Part shown: piece after piece, positions 9,040-17,520 of the stretch
Layout of the letters: every line of letters starts with the position of its first letter
Numbering within the stretch: position 1 is the stretch's first letter
Source of the DNA: Promethearchaeota archaeon
GTDB taxonomy: Archaea > Asgardarchaeota > Lokiarchaeia > Sigyniarchaeales > Promethearchaeaceae
Length of the DNA: 36,228 bases
Assembly: GCA_004524545.1 (NCBI GenBank)
Contig: SDNX01000014.1
Location: 1-36,228, forward strand
Direction of reading: 5' to 3'
Notes under the pieces: model-generated
The model's input: only the letters and a program-made list of their open reading frames with translations
Told to the model about the DNA's origin: nothing
The model's database searches: none
Position numbers and translations under genes: made by a program

Positions 9040-10449
9040 CTAAGTTGGAATTGTATCCTTTTTTCTGGATTCGACAGGTGGTAAATTATTTTTCTTTTCT
9101 GCATGCAGTTTTTCAATATCTTCCATTAATTTTTCTAATTTTTTACCATACAGCGGATAAAATACAATAAATAACAACCCAATAAGCATAAACATCACTG
9201 GAATATACAACATGAACATTTTAATACCATTCAAAGCTGCTAATGGTTGATCAATTGCAGGTGCATTATCAATATAACCTGTAGATGCGAGAATTGCTGT
9301 TACAATAATGGTTCCTACACTGTCTCCTGGTTTAGTTAACAGAGCATTTACTCCAAGAAAAGTTGTTTCTCGGCGAACTGCATATTTTACTTCGTACTCA
9401 TCCATCGATAATGAGGTATAAGTAAATGTAAACGCCTTCGGAATTCCTCCAACCCAACTCATAAATAATATCCCCAACAATGCCAGAATTTTGGAATCAA
9501 AATAAAGATTTCCAGCATATAGCAGAAGTGTGCCAAATACCGTAAGCAATCCGATAAATATAATTGTATTTTTCATCCCCCATTTTTTCTTAAACTGTAA
9601 TGCAATTAGTGGAATGAAAAAGGTTCCAATCGAGGTCAATAAGACATAATAGATATAGTCTAAGCCTGGAATTACTAAAATATATAAATAAACGAATGAT
9701 GCTCCAAATCCTGCTGGAATTACGTTGAAAAATAGATTATATCCCACAAATAACATGAAGGATTTCATCTTAAATGGACCAGATATCCCTTTCCAAAATG
9801 GTACTCGTTTATCATGCTGAAATTCTGGGCGTTCTTTAATTAGTGTAGTCGTAATAAAGGTTGTAATTATGACAAAACCTGCAATTCCAAATGCAAGGAT
9901 TCTGAAATTATCCCATCCGGTATCTTTAATACCGATAATTAATGCTCCGAGAAGACCCGCTACAAAAATAAATATCCCTGCATAATATCCGATCTTTATT
10001 CGGTTATTATTATCGCTCTCCATCTCCGGCATTAACGCCATCCAACACATGACTACCAAAGAGAGCCCATTGTCTAACATGCACATAAAAGTGGTATACT
10101 GGAGAAAAATTAGAAACTGATTTGTAGTGGACCATGGTATCCAAGTGAATGCAAAGGATAAAGCCCAAAACACACCGCCCCATCGAATAAATATCAATCG
10201 CTTACTCCCCCATTTTCGAGGGTTTGTGCCATCACTCCACATCGCTAAGAGAGGGTCATTAATTGCATTTACTACCATATAGATAATGGACGCAATATAG
10301 AAATACTGAGGTAATAGTCCCAATTCATCATGGAAAAACTCATAGATTGTGAGTAAGTACGCTGCGGCCATCAAGTAATATGGGATAATCATTAAAATAT
10401 AGACCCATTTTTCTTTTCGGGTCATCGTGTTATTTGATTGAATACTCAT
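9040..10449 (-). CDS. GPH-type (MelB-like) sugar:cation symporter
   Basis: A 469-residue transporter with about twelve transmembrane segments and a charged cytosolic C-terminus. It has the layout of the glycoside-pentoside-hexuronide:cation symporter branch of MFS. Family-like features are the NDPLLAMWSDGTNPRKWGSKR loop after the second helix and the SLMDEYEVKYAVRRE-like loop (SLSMDEYEVKYAVRRETTF) in the second half. It would import a glycoside or uronide with sodium or protons. A GGTGG site lies five bases before the ATG at 10449, and a TATA-like CTTTATATTTGC lies around 10496-10511 on the minus strand. It appears to be the first gene of the unit symporter-esterase-GH2. Family confidence is high; the sugar is unknown. 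Confidence 0.85.
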   Translation of the reverse strand: MSIQSNNTMTRKEKWVYILMIIPYYLMAAAYLLTIYEFFHDELGLLPQYFYIASIIYMVVNAINDPLLAMWSDGTNPRKWGSKRLIFIRWGGVFWALSFAFTWIPWSTTNQFLIFLQYTTFMCMLDNGLSLVVMCWMALMPEMESDNNNRIKIGYYAGIFIFVAGLLGALIIGIKDTGWDNFRILAFGIAGFVIITTFITTTLIKERPEFQHDKRVPFWKGISGPFKMKSFMLFVGYNLFFNVIPAGFGASFVYLYILVIPGLDYIYYVLLTSIGTFFIPLIALQFKKKWGMKNTIIFIGLLTVFGTLLLYAGNLYFDSKILALLGILFMSWVGGIPKAFTFTYTSLSMDEYEVKYAVRRETTFLGVNALLTKPGDSVGTIIVTAILASTGYIDNAPAIDQPLAALNGIKMFMLYIPVMFMLIGLLFIVFYPLYGKKLEKLMEDIEKLHAEKKNNLPPVESRKKDTIPT

Positions 10450-10495
10450 TTAGTCCACCTTAATTAAAAATTCATTTAAATTACCTTCAGCAATT

Positions 10496-10511
10496 GCAAA
10501 TATAAAGATTT
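10496..10511 (-). promoter_or_regulatory. TATA-like promoter of the symporter-esterase-GH2 unit
   Basis: On the minus strand this reads AAATCTTTATATTTGC, an archaeal TATA-like element. It lies about 50 bases before the symporter ATG, which would give a leader of roughly 25 bases containing the GGTGG ribosome site. Assignment is by pattern and spacing only. Confidence 0.4.
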
Positions 10512-10529
10512 AAAAAATTATTGTGCTGT

Positions 10530-10790
10530 ATTTACTTATTTTCAGTTACTCTAAAATCTCTATTACTCAATATTCCGTTGATACGCGACAAAACTACCAA
10601 ATTCTTCTTTCACTTCTAAACCTACAGCAACAGTCCATTTTAGTCCATTACAATCTCAACGGATAATCTGGATCAATAAATAATTCACATAGATAAAGGG
10701 TTCCTTTAGTTTTAATACGCTTTTAAAGTCTTTCAGAAAATCAACAAGTTTGGAAATTTCAGGTAAATAGACCATCGCGAATATAAGGAG
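10530..10790 (-). pseudogene. Decayed methyltransferase tail joined to a DUF1801 tail
   Basis: On the minus strand, about 10790-10563 translates in pieces to a clear relative of the C-terminal half of the intact methyltransferase at 22827-23474. Fragments such as LIFAMVYLPEIS, CELFIDPDYPLR and VGLEVKEEFGS match it but lie in different frames with a stop after PDYPLRL, so at least two frameshifts have occurred. Immediately after, bases 10535-10564 align at 26 of 30 positions with the last 30 bases of the DUF1801 gene that ends at 22164. In the intact locus those two genes are neighbours in the same order. This relic therefore looks like a second copy of that locus that lost everything between the two tails and then decayed. 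It is not expected to be expressed as protein. Confidence 0.8.
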
Positions 10791-10950
10791 TCCCAAAAAA
10801 AATCAATGGGATAGTAATGTGGGCAAATATGCTCAAATAATCTAATTAGGATTTGACAATAAAAGTCAATTTCATATAATTATGAAGTACAGTATAGAAT
10901 GAATTAAAAACCCAAAGAATGCACAATAAGATGATCATTCTCAACTTCCC
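10791..10950. promoter_or_regulatory. Upstream region of the HTH_10 regulator
   Basis: This AT-rich stretch follows the pseudogene relic and precedes the regulator gene. It holds a small inverted repeat, TTGAC (10853-10857) and GTCAA (10865-10869). That lies near a TATA-like CATATAATTATG around 10873-10884, which could be part of the regulator's promoter. No gene was seen. Confidence 0.3.
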
Positions 10951-11607
10951 ATGGTATTATATATGAAAAAACTGAAGAAGATCACTATTAAGATTCCTTT
11001 GGATAATAGATATCGAGATTTTTTTGACAAAGTAGTAAAATATGAGCTTTTAGAGATTCATCGATTAAATAACGATGTAATCATTGCAACCCAACTAGTA
11101 AAATTCAAAAACCCTGATTTCACTCCCAAACAATTAATTGGAATTAATGGAATAGAATTTATTGAAGTAATTTCAGAAGACAAATCACAAAATGAATATG
11201 TATGTTTTGTAAAACATCGATGGCCGAAAGATCTTCATGATATTTTTCAAGATGCTGAATTAATATTGGAACCTCCTATTATAATGGAGAATGATAGCCT
11301 AACAATATCATTTATTGTAGATAATGATAAAATGGACGCTCTATATAAAGAATTAGAGCGACATGGTGAAAAACTCAAGGTATTGTGCATAACTACTAAG
11401 TTATCCCCAAATTTTGATAACATTTTAATGTGTCTCACCGACCGACAAAGAGAAATCTTGTATTTTGCTATAGAAAAGGGATATTACGAAATTCCGCGGA
11501 AAATAAATACAAATGGCATTGCGGATAAATTTGGAATTTCTCAGAGTGCCTTAAGTGAACATCTTAGAAAAATTGAGCGCGTAATTTTCACATCAATCTC
11601 AAGATAG
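10951..11607 (+). CDS. HTH_10 (Bat-type) transcriptional regulator
   Basis: A 218-residue protein (or 214 if translation starts at the second ATG, 10963, which begins MKKLKKITIK). The C-terminal 55 residues are a HTH_10 / bacterioopsin-activator type DNA-binding domain: LTDRQREILYFAIEKGYYEIPR, then a recognition-helix region around GISQSALSEHLRK. Residues 1-150 form an alpha/beta input domain with two similar halves and no catalytic motif, as is common in archaeal Bat-like regulators. It lies 109 bases before the tandem mtrH genes on the same strand, so it is a plausible local regulator of methyl-transfer genes. The family call is secure; the target is inferred from position only. Confidence 0.85.
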   Translation: MVLYMKKLKKITIKIPLDNRYRDFFDKVVKYELLEIHRLNNDVIIATQLVKFKNPDFTPKQLIGINGIEFIEVISEDKSQNEYVCFVKHRWPKDLHDIFQDAELILEPPIIMENDSLTISFIVDNDKMDALYKELERHGEKLKVLCITTKLSPNFDNILMCLTDRQREILYFAIEKGYYEIPRKINTNGIADKFGISQSALSEHLRKIERVIFTSISR

Positions 11608-11672
11608 AGTATGAATTGGATAGTCAGATAATCTACAGTAGTTTTTGAAAAAAACACCCTCTAATCTCAACC

Positions 11673-11686
11673 ATAATATAAATAAA
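11673..11686 (+). promoter_or_regulatory. TATA-like element before mtrH copy 1
   Basis: ATAATATAAATAAA lies about 37 bases before the ATG at 11717, which would give a very short leader. No Shine-Dalgarno-like site is seen before this start. The stretch including this element resembles the stretch upstream of the second mtrH copy, which suggests the duplicated unit included its upstream DNA. Confidence 0.4.
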
Positions 11687-11716
11687 TTTCAAAATGCTTT
11701 ATACTAAGACAAACCA

Positions 11717-12622
11717 ATGTTCAATTATCCAGTAGAACAAAAATCATATAACCTGGGAAAGTATTCAATCGGAGGAGATCCGCGATCTACTCGTACTGCA
11801 ATGGTAGGCACGATCTTTTATTATGGACAAAAGAAAATCTTCATTGATGAAAAAAAAGGAATTATCGACAAGGAGTATGCCGAAACATTAATAAAAAAAC
11901 AAGAGGAAATGGCAGATAAAACTGGACTTGTTCCTTGCTTAGATGTGATTTTTTCCTTTGAAGATGCAATAAAGCCATTACTTGATTTTGTACTAGATAT
12001 AACCGATTGTCCAATTTTTTTTGACCCACCAACATTTATTACAAAAAAACCTGCGTTAAGATATTTAAACGAGATTGGCATTTATGATCGGATCATCTAT
12101 AATTCAATTACACCAGATTCCTATGATGAGGAATATAAATTATTAAGTGATAGTAAAATTGAACATTTTGTTTTATTGGCAATTGAATCAAAATATTGGA
12201 CAACACTAGCTCGGTTAGATGTAATTGAGAGAATGATCTCAAAAGCTAAGACTAGTGGATTTCTCACTGACAACTTTCTGATTGATACATGCGTATTAGA
12301 TTTCACTTCAATAGGATTAGCAATGAGTGCAATGGAAAAAGTAAAAAAAAAGTATGGTTATCCTGTAGGTACGGCAGGTCATATTGTTGTGGATACCTGG
12401 AGAAACCTGAAGAATAAATTTGGAGATGTGAGAAAAATTATCGATGTAGTAGCATCCGCAATCACTCTAGGTTCTGGAGCAGATTTCGTAATGTATGGCC
12501 CAATTCAAAATGCGGATATAATGTTTCCTAGTGTAGCATTCGTGAAAGCTGCGCATTCGCAATTGATGTTTGATGAAGGAAAAATACCTCCCGAAAATCA
12601 TCCCGTATTTAAGATTGGATAG
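11717..12622 (+). CDS. mtrH: MtrH-family methyltransferase, copy 1
   Basis: A 301-residue protein that matches the tetrahydromethanopterin S-methyltransferase subunit H family along its whole length. Recognisable pieces include SIGGDPRSTRTAMVGTIFY, DKTGLVPCLDVI, DTCVLDFTS and GSGADFVMYGPIQNAD. In methanogens MtrH moves the methyl group between methyl-tetrahydromethanopterin and the corrinoid of MtrA. Here no other Mtr subunit (A-G) is present. Stand-alone MtrH proteins near corrinoid methyltransferases are thought to connect methyl-corrinoid protein to a tetrahydropterin carrier. The corrinoid protein at 16463-17131 is the obvious partner. The gene is followed 74 bases later by a close paralogue. 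The assignment to the family is secure; the acceptor (H4MPT or H4F) is unknown. Confidence 0.9.
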   Translation: MFNYPVEQKSYNLGKYSIGGDPRSTRTAMVGTIFYYGQKKIFIDEKKGIIDKEYAETLIKKQEEMADKTGLVPCLDVIFSFEDAIKPLLDFVLDITDCPIFFDPPTFITKKPALRYLNEIGIYDRIIYNSITPDSYDEEYKLLSDSKIEHFVLLAIESKYWTTLARLDVIERMISKAKTSGFLTDNFLIDTCVLDFTSIGLAMSAMEKVKKKYGYPVGTAGHIVVDTWRNLKNKFGDVRKIIDVVASAITLGSGADFVMYGPIQNADIMFPSVAFVKAAHSQLMFDEGKIPPENHPVFKIG

Positions 12623-12696
12623 GATTTGTAAAAAAACCTCTATATTCAACCTCAATCTAATTAAATCTAAACATATAGTTACAAGTGAGTAGAATT

Positions 12697-13602
12697 ATGT
12701 TTAATTATCCAGTGGAACAAAAAACTTACAAAGTGGGGAAGTATACTATCGGAGGAGACCCTAGATCTTCTCCCACAGCAATGGTGGGCACAATCTTTTA
12801 TTATGGTCAAAAGGACATTTTCATTGATGAAAAAAAAGGGATCATCAACAAGGGCTTTGCTGAAAAATTAATAAAAGATCAAGAGGAAATAGCAGATAAA
12901 ACTGGGCTCGTTCCTTGCTTAGATGTGATTCTTTCCTTTGAAGATGCAGTTAAACCACTACTTGATTTTGTGGTCGACATAACTGATGTTCCTATATTCT
13001 TAGATCCTCCTACTTATAACCTTAAAGAACCAGCATTAAAATACGTGGATGAGTTAGGAATCCAATCCCGCATTATTTACAATTCTCTCACACCGGATTC
13101 TCATGATGAAGAATTTGCCCTTTTAAGTGAAACCAAAATCGAAAACTTTGTTTTATTAGCAATGGAATCGACCTATTGGACTACTCAATCTCGAATGAAC
13201 GTAATTGAGGATTTAGTAACGAAAGCGGAAGCTGCCCACCTTTCAGCATCGAACTTTTTAATTGATACTTGCGTATTAGATTTCACCTCATTGGGATTAG
13301 CTATGAATGCTATGCAGGAAACTAAAAAGAAATTTGGACTGCCAGTTGGATCTGGAGCCCATAATGCCGTAGATACCTGGAGAAACTTGAAGGAAAAATT
13401 TGGAAGAATAAAGAAAATAGCAACTGCTGTAGCATCCACAATAACTCTGGGAGCTGGTGCAGATTTCTTACTGTATGGTCCAATCCAACATGCTGATATT
13501 ATATATCCAAGTGTGGCATTCGTGAAAGCGGCACATTCGCAATTATTGTTTGATGAAGGAAAAATGCCACCAAGCGAACATCCTGTATTTAAAATCGGAT
13601 AG
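12697..13602 (+). CDS. mtrH: MtrH-family methyltransferase, copy 2
   Basis: A paralogue of the preceding gene, very similar along its whole 301 residues, including the N-terminus (MFNYPVEQK) and the end (HPVFKIG). The frame opens at GTG 12685, but alignment with copy 1 supports ATG 12697. Differences are scattered and mostly conservative (for example DPPTYNLKEPALKY versus DPPTFITKKPALRY), which suggests both copies are under selection and functional. It would transfer methyl groups between a methylated corrinoid protein and a tetrahydropterin. Two copies might serve different corrinoid partners or form a heteromer; this is speculation. The next gene is convergent (ending at 13619), leaving only 16 bases. 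Confidence 0.9.
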   Translation: MFNYPVEQKTYKVGKYTIGGDPRSSPTAMVGTIFYYGQKDIFIDEKKGIINKGFAEKLIKDQEEIADKTGLVPCLDVILSFEDAVKPLLDFVVDITDVPIFLDPPTYNLKEPALKYVDELGIQSRIIYNSLTPDSHDEEFALLSETKIENFVLLAMESTYWTTQSRMNVIEDLVTKAEAAHLSASNFLIDTCVLDFTSLGLAMNAMQETKKKFGLPVGSGAHNAVDTWRNLKEKFGRIKKIATAVASTITLGAGADFLLYGPIQHADIIYPSVAFVKAAHSQLLFDEGKMPPSEHPVFKIG

Positions 13603-13618
13603 GCTGAATTAGAAAAAT

Positions 13619-14566
13619 CTATATGTTTTTCTCATCATTTTGCGCTATATAATTTTCAACCGCTTCTTTTACACCATCTTTCCAATTATATGGAGCACTC
13701 CAATCTCCTAATAGTTCGGATAGAGTATTACTTAAATAATGAGCCCCAAAAGCAGAATATGATGCAATAAACTGATAATCCTTGTTATTTGCATTTGTAA
13801 ATATCGAAAATTTTGATTTATGTTCAGGATTGTATTCTCTCCCTAAATTAATTGCAAATTCCTTGACTAAATCCTCCCAGAATATTGAATCTGATATACA
13901 ATTTACAGATTGGTTTATTGGACCTAAATTTATTAGAGCCTCCATTAGCGATCCTAAATTATCAACATACAATAAGGATATTTTCCGTTTGGTCTCTCCA
14001 CAAGAAAAAATTGTATTATCAAGTATTTTCGGGAGAATTGAGGGGGTAATGAAAGTGTCGTTACTACCTAATACAATCGGAAGTCTTATGATTGTGTAAT
14101 TTAAACCGCTTTTTTCTATAATTTGTTCTGCAATTGCTTTGGATCTTCCATAAGGGGTTAATAATAGATTTTTTGTTTTGATTTTTATTTTTTCTGCTCT
14201 ATTCTCTCCCATTACTTTCAATCCATAAGCACTCACGGAACCTGTAAAAATTAAATGCTTACAATTTGTATTTTTAGCATAATCACAGATATATTTTGTT
14301 CCTTGTGCATTAACTGCATACATTTCGCTAAAAGGTTTAGTTTGATCAACTAGACCAATTGTATGAATTATAGTTTCAAAATTCTCATCACGCCATAATT
14401 TAAATATACAGTCATCTTGCGTTATATCAAAATGGATTTCCCTTTCGTTCTGAGGTGATTTGAAATAGGTAGTTCCAAACACTTGAAATTCTTTGCTAGT
14501 AAAATAGTTTTTTAATGAACTACCTATAAAACCATCTACTCCCGTTATTAAGATCTTTTTTTGCAT
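13619..14566 (-). CDS. NAD-dependent epimerase/dehydratase (extended SDR)
   Basis: A 315-residue extended short-chain dehydrogenase. The Rossmann motif GVDGFIG is at residues 9-15, the catalytic Ser lies in FTGSVSAYG (about 110-112) and the YxxxK pair is Y139/K143 in PYGRSK. Such enzymes act on nucleotide sugars or similar substrates; the substrate-binding C-terminal part does not identify a subclass. The gene lies on the minus strand between the mtrH pair and the mttB operon and is transcribed divergently from mttB. A direct role in methyl transfer is not evident. Confidence 0.85.
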   Translation of the reverse strand: MQKKILITGVDGFIGSSLKNYFTSKEFQVFGTTYFKSPQNEREIHFDITQDDCIFKLWRDENFETIIHTIGLVDQTKPFSEMYAVNAQGTKYICDYAKNTNCKHLIFTGSVSAYGLKVMGENRAEKIKIKTKNLLLTPYGRSKAIAEQIIEKSGLNYTIIRLPIVLGSNDTFITPSILPKILDNTIFSCGETKRKISLLYVDNLGSLMEALINLGPINQSVNCISDSIFWEDLVKEFAINLGREYNPEHKSKFSIFTNANNKDYQFIASYSAFGAHYLSNTLSELLGDWSAPYNWKDGVKEAVENYIAQNDEKNI

Positions 14567-14939
14567 AGAAAAAAATCCTCAATATCAGTTTAATTTAACA
14601 AATGAATTTGGGTTTTTCATTTTGATGCCTAACATTGCAAGCAGAGTGGAACTAAACGCTTCTTAACGAAATAGAGATTGTGGGATTAGATTAGAAAATG
14701 AATTTAAATTTCTCAAATTTTTCTTAGAATAACGACCTTCATTGGCAAGCACAACAATTATATATAAGTTGTTCTAAAAATAACGACAATAAAACAATAA
14801 AGGAAAATTTCAGCTGATTAGCTATCTAAACATTGATCTACCTCACTATTCAAGCACAAATCACTTATATTTTTTAAGAGAATTTAGTACGTGACCAAGT
14901 AAAGTTATTTTTATAAAAATTTTTGGATGGATTATTTTC
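14567..14939. promoter_or_regulatory. Divergent intergenic region with a 16-base direct repeat
   Basis: This 373-base gap separates the minus-strand epimerase from the mttB operon and holds no gene. It contains two near-identical direct repeats, TTCTTAGAATAACGAC (14721-14736) and TTCTAAAAATAACGAC (14772-14787). They match at 14 of 16 positions and their starts are 51 bases apart, roughly five helical turns. This spacing and the location upstream of the operon make a regulator-binding pair plausible, but the low complexity of the DNA leaves room for chance. Confidence 0.45.
14908..14918 (+). promoter_or_regulatory. TATA-like promoter of the mttB operon (probably leaderless)
   Basis: TTTTTATAAAA lies about 27 bases before the mttB ATG at 14940. 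In archaea transcription begins about 25 bases after the TATA centre, so the transcript would start at or within a few bases of the ATG. The absence of any ribosome site before this ATG agrees with a leaderless message. Confidence 0.5.
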
Positions 14940-16451
14940 ATGATAGAAGGACAGAAGGTTAAATTCCCTGGCTTAAAACATATGTGGCGCATTGCGACTA
15001 AAGACCAATTAGAAGTACTTGACAATGCTGCTTACAAAATTTTGAGTGAAATGGGAGTACATATCGATGATAAGGATTGCATTAAATATTTGAAAGATGC
15101 ACCCGTTGAAATCGATGAAAAAGAGCTAATCGTAAAATTCCCTGAATATTGGGTCAGGGAAATGATCGCTAAAGCACCTAGATCTTATATTCTTGCTGGA
15201 CGAACTCCAGATAAAGATCTGGAAGTGTTGAGTGCAGAAAGAGATTTTTACACTCTAATTACCAGTGGTGCGACAAAAATGTACAACTGGAATGAGGAAT
15301 CAAATCAATGGGATTCCGAAGATCCAGGAGAGAAAGATGTTCAAAGAGCATTTAAAATGGTTGATGCGATTGATGCTTATGAGGGATTTTACGGAACTCT
15401 AGTTGAAGATGTGGAAAGAACAAAACAAGGTTTACCGGCAGAACTTCACACTGCGTATAATAAACTGAAATACTCAAGTAAATTCGGCGGTGTTTGCGCA
15501 ATCACGGAAGGAGGGTTACGCCAATGGGATTATCTAGGTCAATTGGCTGCCGAAGTTCAAGGTGGATTAGATGAATTGAAGAAACGTCCAATTCTTGCTG
15601 GATTGCCAACTTGCATCGGACCATTAACGAGTACACGTCAGAATTTCTGGGCTGCTGTCGGTAGTGCAAAATACCATCTTCCAACAATGCCCTATTTCGG
15701 AGGAACTGCTCCATTTACATCCCCAGCAACGGCTCCCGCCCAAGCTGCTCTAAGTTTAGCATGCACACATTATTGTATTGCAGTGTCCCAATATTTAGAT
15801 CCTGGGACTGCAGCGGTACCTTGGCCATATACTACTTTTACAGATCCTCAAACCGGACAGTTAGCTGGAAATCCCCTATCTCATCTGGTAAGTGGAATGG
15901 CGACTCAAGTGTATCAGGATCTGTATAATCTACCCACATCTTCATGTAACTATTGCTTAACATCTCCATTAGATGAAGCATCTGCAAATTGGTTCGGAGC
16001 AATACTGTCACAAGCTTTATGGGGGGGAAATATTGCACAGATTGGGACTACTCCTCAAGCCTTTATGTGGGAAACAATTCCGATGGGTGAGACTTTGATC
16101 AATTACGTCAAGCAGATGTTTTTTGAAATGAATGAGGATCTCTTGAATTTCGATGAAGAACATCTCGCATTAGATGTAATTAAGAGAGTCGGACCTAAGG
16201 GAATGTTTACTACCGATCCACATACATTGAAGTGGATTGATAAGAAATTTGGTCTTTTCTGGCATGCGAACGATTGGATTCATGAACATTCGGACCAATG
16301 GCTTGCAAAAGGAGGTAAAACATGGACTGAAATCTGTCGAGAACGCCTGAAAGAGTTGGATAAACATGAACCTGAACCTTTGGCAAAAGATGTAGACGAA
16401 AGGATGCAGAAGCTACTGGTTGAAGCAGATGAGGAGTTAGCATTATTCTAG
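14940..16451 (+). CDS. MttB-family methyltransferase without pyrrolysine
   Basis: A 503-residue member of the trimethylamine methyltransferase (MttB) superfamily, which transfers a methyl group from a quaternary or tertiary amine to a cognate corrinoid protein. Family traits include the N-terminal WRIATKDQLEVLDNAAYKILSEMGVHIDD segment, the central GLPTCIGPLT / YFGGTAPFTSPATAPAQ region and a full-length TIM barrel. The frame has no internal UAG, so pyrrolysine is not used; the only TAG is the terminal one. Non-pyrrolysine members of known function demethylate glycine betaine (MtgB), proline betaine (MtpB), carnitine (MtcB) or butyrobetaine. The substrate cannot be chosen from sequence. Its stop codon lies inside the ribosome site of the corrinoid-protein gene, so the two are tightly coupled. 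Confidence 0.9.
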   Translation: MIEGQKVKFPGLKHMWRIATKDQLEVLDNAAYKILSEMGVHIDDKDCIKYLKDAPVEIDEKELIVKFPEYWVREMIAKAPRSYILAGRTPDKDLEVLSAERDFYTLITSGATKMYNWNEESNQWDSEDPGEKDVQRAFKMVDAIDAYEGFYGTLVEDVERTKQGLPAELHTAYNKLKYSSKFGGVCAITEGGLRQWDYLGQLAAEVQGGLDELKKRPILAGLPTCIGPLTSTRQNFWAAVGSAKYHLPTMPYFGGTAPFTSPATAPAQAALSLACTHYCIAVSQYLDPGTAAVPWPYTTFTDPQTGQLAGNPLSHLVSGMATQVYQDLYNLPTSSCNYCLTSPLDEASANWFGAILSQALWGGNIAQIGTTPQAFMWETIPMGETLINYVKQMFFEMNEDLLNFDEEHLALDVIKRVGPKGMFTTDPHTLKWIDKKFGLFWHANDWIHEHSDQWLAKGGKTWTEICRERLKELDKHEPEPLAKDVDERMQKLLVEADEELALF

Positions 16452-16462
16452 GAGGAAAAAAA

Positions 16463-17131
16463 ATGGTGAATAAAGAAGAAATTTTGAATAGAGTGCAAGA
16501 AGCTGTATTGAAATATCAAAAAGAAGAATGTTTAAGCGCTGCAAAGGAAGGACTTGAAGCAGGGATCCCAGCATTGGAAATAATCCAAGGTGGGTTAACT
16601 CCTTCTATACGAATTCTCGGTGACAAATTTGGAGAGGGAAAAATTGCTTTACCTTATTTAATGGTGGGAGCAGAAGTGATGCAAAATGCTCTCAAATTCC
16701 TCATCGATTCCATGCCAAAGGGATCATATAAACCAAAAGCAACCATGGTTCTAGGAACCGTTCAAGGAGATATCCATGATCTTGGAATTAGCATTGTATC
16801 AGCAGTATTCGAAGCTAATGGTATTCATATAATTAATCTTGGCCGAGATACCCCTAAGGAGAAATTTATCCAAGCTGCTGAAGAGGAAAATGCTGATATT
16901 ATCGGTACATCTGCTTTGCTAACAGGTACTATGATGCAACAGAAAGTGGTAATTGAAGCGCTTAAAAAACAGGGTCTTAGAGATAAGTACATTTATCTTA
17001 TAGGTGGTGGCGCGATGCCATCAGGAAAATGGTGCGAAGAAATTGGAGCAGATGGATGGGCTACCGATGTGATGATGGGATTAGAGGCTGCTAAAAAATT
17101 ATTACAAGACAAGAGAGAGATCTTTCTCTAA
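16463..17131 (+). CDS. Methylamine/betaine-type corrinoid protein (MttC-like)
   Basis: A 222-residue cobalamin carrier with the two-part architecture of the MtaC/MttC/MtbC family: a four-helix cap (residues 1-88) and a Rossmann-like B12-binding domain (about 92-215). The cobalt-ligand motif is DIHDLG (103-108), His105 being the lower ligand. The later GTSALLTGT and GGGAMPS loops fit the cobalamin tail pocket. It accepts a methyl group from the MttB-like enzyme 11 bases upstream and passes it to an MtrH-type protein. GGAGG at 16451-16455 sits 7 bases before the ATG and overlaps the mttB stop codon. Confidence 0.93.
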   Translation: MVNKEEILNRVQEAVLKYQKEECLSAAKEGLEAGIPALEIIQGGLTPSIRILGDKFGEGKIALPYLMVGAEVMQNALKFLIDSMPKGSYKPKATMVLGTVQGDIHDLGISIVSAVFEANGIHIINLGRDTPKEKFIQAAEEENADIIGTSALLTGTMMQQKVVIEALKKQGLRDKYIYLIGGGAMPSGKWCEEIGADGWATDVMMGLEAAKKLLQDKREIFL

Positions 17132-17145
17132 AAGGAGTGAAAAAA

Positions 17146-17475
17146 ATGCCTACAGTACAAGAAGCAATTGAATTTATGAAAACACAATTTAAAAAAGATG
17201 TTGCGTCAAATTTCAAAAAGAAAGTTGTGGTTCAGTATAATATTGGAAAAACAGACCCCGAACAAATACACGTAATAATTGATAATGGGGAACTGCAAAT
17301 TGTTGAAGGAGCAACTGATAAATCTAATGCTCAAGTCACTTTTGATTCGGCTGAAAGTTTCTATAAGGTTACAGTCGGGGAACTATCAGGTATGAAAGCT
17401 TATCTGACAGGAAAGATAAAGATTTCTGGGTCTCAAGTGCTCCTTCAACAGTTCAATAAAGTGTTCCAAGATTAA
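17146..17475 (+). CDS. SCP2 sterol-carrier-domain protein
   Basis: A protein of about 109 residues that consists almost entirely of one SCP2-like domain. Visible features are the VVQYNIGKTDPEQIHVIIDNGELQIVEG strand pair, then AQVTFDSAESFYKVTVGELSGMKAYLTGKIKISGSQVLLQQFNKVF, the typical end of the fold. SCP2 domains form a hydrophobic tunnel that binds lipids or acyl-CoA. ATG at 17146 follows a GGAG site (17134-17137) by eight bases; the frame could also begin at GTG 17137. It lies 14 bases after the corrinoid-protein gene, clearly in the operon. Its role next to methyl-transfer genes is unexplained; it might bind a hydrophobic methyl donor. Confidence 0.85.
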   Translation: MPTVQEAIEFMKTQFKKDVASNFKKKVVVQYNIGKTDPEQIHVIIDNGELQIVEGATDKSNAQVTFDSAESFYKVTVGELSGMKAYLTGKIKISGSQVLLQQFNKVFQD

Positions 17476-17520
17476 ATTACCCACATTTTTTCATTTTTTT
17501 TATAGGAGGTCATAATTATT

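Noticed and set aside
16449-16466. Possible pyrrolysine (amber) read-through at the end of the mttB-like gene
   Set aside because: The TAG lies at the expected C-terminus and read-through would add only a few residues before a TGA. The protein is already full-length and the known pyrrolysine position is internal.
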